From: Pirellulales bacterium
GTDB taxonomy: Bacteria; Planctomycetota; Planctomycetia; Pirellulales; JAICIG01
Reading direction: 5' to 3'
DNA length: 20,754 nt
Assembly: GCA_025924495.1 (NCBI GenBank)
Contig: JAICIG010000090.1
Span: 1-20,754, forward strand
Below are positions 15,857 to 20,754 of this stretch, piece after piece (positions within the stretch are counted from its first letter, which is position 1; every line of letters starts with the position of its first letter). Under the pieces are notes generated by a model. That model had not been told where the DNA came from. It made no database searches and saw only the letters and a list, made by a program, of their open reading frames with translations. Made by a program: the position numbers and the translations under genes.

Positions 15857-16630
15857 TTATTTGCGAGCCTGGGCGTTTTCTGGCGGGCGGTGATATTCTT
15901 CGAATGAGACCTGATTAAACGTGTGCAGCTGGTTGGCGACTTCGTCGATCCGCTCTTTATCGCCGTGCGACAAGCCCCACTGCACACGGTGCTCGGAGCG
16001 AACTACCAGCGGCTTTTTTCGCCCTTCGCCGCGGATCGTCAGCTCGATCTTGAGCGGAACTTCCTGCCGCTGCTTGAGCACTTCGTTCAGCTTCATGCGA
16101 GCAAAGGGCATCATGGGCGGGTTCAACAAGGCGTTGACCTGGATCAACCAATCGGCGAACTCGTTGTACTGTCTGGCTGCGAAGGGATTCTTTGGCGCTT
16201 CGCTCGATACGACGTATTGCATCCATTTACTGTCCATCGTCAGCTGGCCCGACTTCGGATCGACCGTCTCGGTGAATTTGGGAGCGGCCGACATGCGAAT
16301 CGATTCGCGACTATGGCCTCGCGCCGCCTCCCGCAGTCGGCCGATCTGCGTGGAAACTTCGCCGGTGGAAATTTGCGTTTTCATTTTGCGAGCGGGATCT
16401 AGGATAATGATCAGATCGTTGTTCTTGTCGAAGACGATCGTCTCTCGCGGCGTTTCCAGGAAGTCGTAGACACGGCCGGCGGCAAAGAGGGTCGTCGACT
16501 CGATCGGTTGCTGCTCCGGGAAGGTCAGCTTATTACTGACATGAAAATCTTCCGCCCGAGCCGCCGTCAGACTCCCGATGAGCACGAGATTTGCAAACGC
16601 GTTGGCAAACAGAAGACAGGAGAGACGCAT
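15857..16630 (-). CDS. Secreted protein of unknown function, upstream member of a tandem paralogue pair
   Basis: 257 residues with a signal peptide (MRLSCLLFANAFANLVLIG onward, likely cleavage after AARA near residue 26). It is the paralogue of the protein encoded at 15045-15815, collinear over its whole mature length. The best conserved parts are the ETIVFDK segment, the GQLTMD-KW-QYVVS segment and APKNPFAARQYNEFADWL. More variable parts are the middle (DPARKMKTQIS against DLATKTKTEVG) and the C-terminal 25 residues, which differ in sequence but keep the length. The similarity to each other suggests a duplication within this lineage. It is the first gene of the minus-strand pair; its promoter should lie in 16631-16811, where a 15-bp triple repeat is found. 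Confidence 0.8.
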   Translation of the reverse strand: MRLSCLLFANAFANLVLIGSLTAARAEDFHVSNKLTFPEQQPIESTTLFAAGRVYDFLETPRETIVFDKNNDLIIILDPARKMKTQISTGEVSTQIGRLREAARGHSRESIRMSAAPKFTETVDPKSGQLTMDSKWMQYVVSSEAPKNPFAARQYNEFADWLIQVNALLNPPMMPFARMKLNEVLKQRQEVPLKIELTIRGEGRKKPLVVRSEHRVQWGLSHGDKERIDEVANQLHTFNQVSFEEYHRPPENAQARK

Positions 16631-16670
16631 GGCCGGGACTCGCTATATTCCAGGGTTAAGCGATTAGCAG

Positions 16671-16715
16671 GGGCAGCGATCAAGAGGGCAGCGATCGACA
16701 GGGCAGCGATCAACA
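16671..16715. repeat. Three direct 15-bp repeats in a divergent promoter region
   Basis: Three adjacent units (16671-16685, 16686-16700, 16701-16715) each read GGGCAGCGATC followed by AAGA, GACA or AACA. A weaker match precedes them and a degenerate part follows (AGGCAATGGG). The array lies between the divergent starts at 16630 and 16812. The 15-bp period is not a multiple of a helical turn. The repeats could be binding sites for a regulator or simply slippage products. Confidence 0.8.
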
Positions 16716-16811
16716 AGGCAATGGGCCGCGAAGAATACTCGATCTCGGCGGACCGCGTAAACAGCAGATCCCGGGCGTCAGGCTAGAGAAATCAGCGAAA
16801 ACAGGTGCTTT

Positions 16812-17861
16812 GTGCTGCGAGAACTTTGGGCCCTTTTGCGAGAGACGCTGAAGCAATGGCAAGACGATCGAGGGCAGCAGATCGGCGCCGCGTTGGCTTT
16901 CTACTCGGTTTTCTCGCTGCCCCCCATCTTGCTCATCGCAGTGACCATCAGCGGGGCCGTTTTGGGGCCGGCCGCCGCTCGAGGGCGGCTGGCCGAACAG
17001 TTGCAGACCTTCGTGGGCCCGCATCTGGCGGTTGTGCTCGAGGATTTTACTCGTCGCACTCATCAATCGTCGGTTGGAACCTTGGCCACCGCCGTCGGCG
17101 TCATTCTATTATTCATTAGCGGAACGGGTGCAGCGGTTGGCTTGAAGGACGCCCTCAACACCATCTGGGGCGTCGTGGAAAACCCGAACCGAAGCTGGTG
17201 GGGCCTGGTCGGCGATCGTTTGCTGGCTCTGCTGTTGGTGTACGGTTTCGGCGCCTTGCTGCTAGTCTCGACGTTCTTGACGACGTTGTTGGTGGGAATG
17301 GGGGATCGGCTGACTCGCGATTTGCCGTTCTCGGTGCCCGTCGCTCAATGGGTGAATGTGGCGGTCTCGGGAGTAATGGTGGCGCTCTTGTTGGCGGCGA
17401 CGTTCAAGTGGCTGCCCGACGTACGGATTCGCTGGCGCGAGGTGTGGCTGGGCGCGATCGTGACGGCGGTGTTGTTCATGGCGGGCAAGGAGCTGATCGG
17501 CTTGTATCTAGCGCGGGTCGCCGTCAGTTCGACCTATGGCACGGCCGGCTCGCTGGTTTTGGTGATGTTATGGATTTACTACTCGGCGCAAATCCTGTTG
17601 TTGGGGGCGGAGTTCACCCAGGTGTACGCACATCGCCGCGGAGCGCCCATTGCACCGGCTCGCGGCGCGATCAGCGTGGCGACTCGGCGAGAGCGCAACG
17701 AATGCCTGAAGAAGCTGCGAGAAGAGCGAGCCCTCGGACGGCGAGACGCCGAGCGTCATGTGTCGCTGCCGGAGGCGATCGCCAGCGGCGGCTGGACCAC
17801 GCTGGTCTGGGCTCTGGGGGGGATGGCGCTGGGCTGGTTGATTGGAGCATGGAATCAGTAG
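16812..17861 (+). CDS. YihY/virulence factor BrkB family membrane protein
   Basis: 349 residues from a GTG start (16812), with AGGTG about 6 bases upstream. The N-terminal cytoplasmic part (WQDDRGQQIGAALAFYSVFS) leads into the first span and is typical of the family, as are FISGTGAAVGLKDALNTIWG (residues about 100-120) and the later YGTAGSLVLVMLWIYYSAQI with GAEFTQVYA. Six spans fit the family pattern. After them comes a basic, soluble stretch (about 280-325, with RRERNECLKKLREERALGRR) and then another hydrophobic segment at about 327-346, which gives a possible seventh span. The molecular function of the family is not firmly established; the name ribonuclease BN was an early mis-assignment. 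It is divergent from the secreted-paralogue pair. Confidence 0.88.
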   Translation: MLRELWALLRETLKQWQDDRGQQIGAALAFYSVFSLPPILLIAVTISGAVLGPAAARGRLAEQLQTFVGPHLAVVLEDFTRRTHQSSVGTLATAVGVILLFISGTGAAVGLKDALNTIWGVVENPNRSWWGLVGDRLLALLLVYGFGALLLVSTFLTTLLVGMGDRLTRDLPFSVPVAQWVNVAVSGVMVALLLAATFKWLPDVRIRWREVWLGAIVTAVLFMAGKELIGLYLARVAVSSTYGTAGSLVLVMLWIYYSAQILLLGAEFTQVYAHRRGAPIAPARGAISVATRRERNECLKKLREERALGRRDAERHVSLPEAIASGGWTTLVWALGGMALGWLIGAWNQ

Positions 17862-17967
17862 GCAAGGCGAGGTGCAGCTCGTGCGCTGCTTGACGCAATC
17901 GACCTATGCCCGAGTTGCCGCGGCCGCTAGACTTTCGAGCTAAGAAACAGAAGGAAGCGAGCAGATC

Positions 17968-18621
17968 ATGAAGGAGTCGCCCGTGACGACAGTTGCAGAC
18001 GCGGCGCCCGCGCGGCGACCGAACGCGCTGAAGCGTTTGTACCTGTGGGTTTTGGGCTGGGCCGACACGCCGTATGGCACGCCGGCCTTGGCGCTGATCT
18101 CGTTTGCCGAGAGCTCTTTCTTCCCTATCCCGCCGGATGTGTTGCAGATAGCCTTGTCGGTCTCGAAACCGCGGCGTTCCTTTTATTATGCGGCGGTCAG
18201 TGCGGCCGCTTCCGTGTTGGGGGGAATTGCCGGCTGGTACATCGGCTTTGCATTGTGGAGTTCGCTGCAAGATTTCTTTTTCGAGTTTGTGCCCGGCTTC
18301 TCGCACAAGAACTTCGAAGCGGTCAGCAAGCTGTATGGCGAGAATGCGTTTCTGGCCATTCTGGCGGCAGCCTTCACCCCCATTCCGTATAAGGTCTTCA
18401 CGATCGCCGCGGGCGTGTTTCACGAAGTGGTTCCGCTCAAGACATTGATCCTGGCGTCGATCATCGGCCGCTCAGGGCGATTCTTTCTGGTGGCCTCTTC
18501 CATTTTCTTTTTTGGCGACCGGGCCAAGGCCATTTTGGAAAAGCACTTCGAGTGGTTGACGCTCGCGCTGTTTGCGCTGTTCATCCTCGGCTTTCTGGCG
18601 ATCCGCTTCTGCTTGGGTTAG
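17968..18621 (+). CDS. YqaA/DedA-type (VTT domain) membrane protein
   Basis: 217 residues, with the VTT/SNARE-associated domain found in DedA proteins, which are implicated in lipid carrier recycling and membrane homeostasis. Diagnostic features are FAESSFFPIPPD (47-57, with Glu48 and the Pro pair of the re-entrant loop), FTPIPYKVFTIAAG (136-149) and GRSGRF (167-172). About five hydrophobic spans are seen, the last at 196-215. Two starts are possible. ATG 17968 has AAGGAAG rather far upstream. GTG 17983 has AAGGAG 6 bases before it, inside the first codons of the longer form. The longer form is listed. The gap to the BrkB-type gene is 106 bases. Confidence 0.88.
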   Translation: MKESPVTTVADAAPARRPNALKRLYLWVLGWADTPYGTPALALISFAESSFFPIPPDVLQIALSVSKPRRSFYYAAVSAAASVLGGIAGWYIGFALWSSLQDFFFEFVPGFSHKNFEAVSKLYGENAFLAILAAAFTPIPYKVFTIAAGVFHEVVPLKTLILASIIGRSGRFFLVASSIFFFGDRAKAILEKHFEWLTLALFALFILGFLAIRFCLG

Positions 18622-18768
18622 ATTAGGGCTCCACGATGGGGCCCACGGCAGCGTGTGGAGAGGCGAATCGACAGTCGAGTTGATGCTCGGCAAACCGAGT
18701 CGGCAGGCTCGGCAATTTCGATCGCTTGTCCTTGGTATACGCGCCACCGACCAAGAGGAGCTGGAGTG

Positions 18769-19086
18769 ATGACCCAACGGATGGAAGATCCGTTGCTCCA
18801 TAGCGCGCGACGCGAAGCGCTGATTGTGCTTGGCATCTGGCTGGCGGCATGCGTCTACACGATCGGGTATTGCTACGCCTTCGGCTATGGGCGCGATCCC
18901 GAAACATTGACCTTCGTGCTGGGATTTCCCGACTGGGTCTTTTGGGGCGTGGTGACGCCCTGGTGCGTTTGCACGGCGGTTTCGATCTGGTTTGCCCTGA
19001 CATTCATGGCGGACCAGGACCTCGGCCCCGAGCCGGCGGAAGACGAAGCCGGCAATTTCATCGAGCCGGAGGCCGCCCATGGATGA
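18769..19086 (+). CDS. YhdT family small membrane protein (DUF997), symporter partner
   Basis: 105 residues with two hydrophobic spans (about 17-37 and 58-80) joined by a short loop containing GYGRDPETLTFVLGFPDW. The C-terminus is acidic. Size, two-span layout and position directly before a PanF-like symporter match E. coli YhdT, which lies before panF. The start at ATG 18769 is well supported: AAGAGGAG stands 8 bases upstream. An open frame reaching 18655 adds residues without membrane or family character. The stop at 19084-19086 overlaps the symporter start at 19079, so the two are translationally coupled. Its precise role in the transporter is not known. Confidence 0.8.
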   Translation: MTQRMEDPLLHSARREALIVLGIWLAACVYTIGYCYAFGYGRDPETLTFVLGFPDWVFWGVVTPWCVCTAVSIWFALTFMADQDLGPEPAEDEAGNFIEPEAAHG

Positions 19087-20754
19087 CACGGCCTCGGCAT
19101 CTGCGGGCATTGGCACGCTCGTCGCCCTGCTGATTTTCATCGCCGCCAGCGTCTGGCTCGGTACGCTCGCCCAACGCGTGGTGGAAAAAGGCTCTTTTCT
19201 CAAGGGGTATTTCCTCGGCAACCGCGGCCTGGGCGCTTGGGCCTTGGCGCTGACGGCCACCGTGCAAAGCGGGGGCACGTTCATGGGCTTCCCGTCGATG
19301 GTCTACAGCTCCGGCTGGATCGTGGCGCTGTGGATTGCCTCGTACATGGTCGTGCCGATCACGGGTTTCGGCGTGCTGGGCAAGCGCATCTCGCAGCTCT
19401 CGCGCCGCACCGGCGCCATCACCGTGCCCGACCTGGTGCGCGAGCGCTTTGGCAGCCCGGCGGCAGGCCTGATGGCATCGTTGCTGATTCTGCTCTTCAT
19501 GTCGTTCATGATGGTGGCGCAATTCAAGGCCGGCGCGCTCGTGATGAAGATCTCGTGGCCCGGCTCGGGCGCGTTGGCCCTGGCGGAAGATGGCGACGGG
19601 CTCGACAGGTATTACTATCTCGGCCTGGCCATCTTTTCGCTGACGGTCGTCGGCTATACGCTGATCGGCGGCTTCCTGGCGGCGGTGTGGACCGATCTGT
19701 TTCAAAGCATCATGATGTTCATCGGCGTCATGATTTTGCTGCCGCTGACAGTCATGGCCGCCGGCGGCTTGCCCGCCGCCAGTCAGCGCCTGGTGCGCGA
19801 GGTGGCAGTCAAGCCGCTCAATGACAAGCTGCAGGCCAAACACGAAGCGCGCCTGGCGGCCGCCGAAGAAGAACTCAAATCGCTCGACGCCGCCCTGCGC
19901 CTTTACGCCGCCGGCCACGAAGGCGCCTTGCCTCAAACGCTCGATGATCTGCCGCTCGACGATCAGCAATCGTTTCATTACCTTGGCGGCGGCGCACACG
20001 TCGACGAGCCCGGCTCTCAGCAGCGTTCGCTGGTCGCCTTGACTGAAAAAGTCCCCGTCGACGAAGACGGCGAACGCACCTGGCAAGCCGCCTTGTACTC
20101 CAATGGAAAGATCACGACCGGCGAGATGAGCCGCCCCGGCGCTTTAGCGACGGGCCCTGGACCGTTCGAGTTCCTGCCGCTGGGCATCGCCGTCTCGTTC
20201 TTCTTTCAGTGGGTCTTCGCCGGACTCAGCTCGCCGGCCGGACTGGTGCGGATCATGGCCAGCAAGAGCACGCCTACCATCCGCCGCTCGATCGTGCTGT
20301 TGGCGTCGTACAACATGTGCATCTATCTGCCGCTGATCGTGATCTGCATCTGCGGCCGCACCGTGATTCCCGATTTGCACCATTCCGACGAAATCATTCC
20401 ACGATTGGCGCTGAAGACCACCAGCCCGCTGCCCGGCGGCTCGCTGATCGGCGGCCTGATTCTGGCGGCGCCGTTCGGCGCGGTGATGGCCACGGTCAGC
20501 TCCTACCTGGTGGTCATCGCTTCGGGCCTGGTGCGAGACGTGTACTTGCGGTTCATCAACCCGCACGCGAGCGAAGCCAAGATCCGCTGGCTCTCGCACA
20601 CGATGATGATCGTCGTCGGCGCGGCGGCCGTCGGCGCCAATCTTAACCCGCCGCAATATCTGCAGACGATGGTCATCCTGAGCGGCACGTGCGCCGCAAC
20701 GTCGTTTTTCGCTCCGGCGATGATGATCGCCTACTGGCGGCGAGCCACCGCGCC
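19079..20754 (+). CDS. Sodium:solute symporter family protein, PanF-like (3' end outside window)
   Basis: 558 codons are visible before the right edge. The start ATG 19079 overlaps the end of the YhdT-like gene by 8 bases and has GGAGG about 7 bases upstream. Typical SSS family segments are seen: TVQSGGTFMGFPSMVYSSGW (about residues 61-80), TGAITVPDLVRERFGSP, YTLIGGFLAAVWTDLFQSIM and later FFFQWVFAGLSSPAGLVRIM. At least eight spans are present in this part. Between about residues 241 and 358 lies a hydrophilic block of roughly 118 residues with a charged helical stretch (LNDKLQAKHEARLAAAEEEL), longer than the usual loop here. Closest in arrangement to sodium/pantothenate symporters, given the YhdT-like partner; the substrate is inferred, not shown. 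Confidence 0.87.
   Translation, partial: MDDTASASAGIGTLVALLIFIAASVWLGTLAQRVVEKGSFLKGYFLGNRGLGAWALALTATVQSGGTFMGFPSMVYSSGWIVALWIASYMVVPITGFGVLGKRISQLSRRTGAITVPDLVRERFGSPAAGLMASLLILLFMSFMMVAQFKAGALVMKISWPGSGALALAEDGDGLDRYYYLGLAIFSLTVVGYTLIGGFLAAVWTDLFQSIMMFIGVMILLPLTVMAAGGLPAASQRLVREVAVKPLNDKLQAKHEARLAAAEEELKSLDAALRLYAAGHEGALPQTLDDLPLDDQQSFHYLGGGAHVDEPGSQQRSLVALTEKVPVDEDGERTWQAALYSNGKITTGEMSRPGALATGPGPFEFLPLGIAVSFFFQWVFAGLSSPAGLVRIMASKSTPTIRRSIVLLASYNMCIYLPLIVICICGRTVIPDLHHSDEIIPRLALKTTSPLPGGSLIGGLILAAPFGAVMATVSSYLVVIASGLVRDVYLRFINPHASEAKIRWLSHTMMIVVGAAAVGANLNPPQYLQTMVILSGTCAATSFFAPAMMIAYWRRATA

Noticed and set aside
16671..16715. CRISPR-like array
   Set aside because: Units are 15 bp and directly adjacent, without spacers, and no cas gene is present.
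18629..18660. CTCCAC...GTGGAG hairpin after the YqaA/DedA gene as a terminator
   Set aside because: The arms are only six bases with a 20-base loop and no T-run follows, so it is too weak to call.
19058..20086. Minus-strand frame of 342 codons opposite the symporter
   Set aside because: Product is His/Arg/Gln-rich with no family resemblance, and the plus strand encodes clear membrane spans.

Overview
The window is a stretch of ordinary chromosome, apparently from a planctomycete, most likely of the Pirellula branch. Three things suggest this. The large surface protein at the left end carries the planctomycete 'LEPR-XLL'-like N-terminal motif (here FIEPLEDRRVLS). Several long exported proteins resemble no widely distributed family. 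The base composition is GC-rich, with small secreted paralogues and weak Shine-Dalgarno sites before many genes. The taxonomic call is inference. No tRNA, rRNA, CRISPR array, transposase or phage gene was seen.

Layout. 1-4206 (minus) is the 5' part of a very large secreted beta-repeat protein that runs off the left edge. A 452-bp divergent spacer with several short palindromes separates it from an ABC exporter pair on plus (ATPase 4659-5426, ABC-2 type permease 5423-6433, overlapping by 4 nt). From 6459 to 16630 every gene is on minus: a small lipoprotein, a YjhG/YagF-type D-xylonate dehydratase, a ~905-residue membrane-anchored protein of unknown function, an exported polysaccharide deacetylase, an exported PmoA-family (DUF6807) protein, and a tandem pair of secreted paralogues of unknown function. 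From 16812 to the right edge genes are on plus: a YihY/BrkB-type membrane protein, a YqaA/DedA-type membrane protein, and a YhdT-PanF-like pair (small two-helix subunit plus sodium:solute symporter) that runs off the right edge.

How they fit together. The ABC pair is a clear functional unit. The YhdT/PanF-like pair is another and has the same order as yhdT-panF in Escherichia coli. The dehydratase, deacetylase and PmoA-family genes all point to sugar or polysaccharide use but are not tightly coupled. The two secreted paralogues form a two-gene unit made by duplication.

No clear new defence, mobile or biosynthetic system was found. The most interesting points are: the in-frame duplications inside the giant surface protein; a perfect ribosome site at 12004-12009 that drives only a two-codon frame ahead of the 905-residue protein; a ~118-residue soluble insertion in the symporter; the tandem secreted paralogues; and a 15-bp triple repeat between divergent genes.
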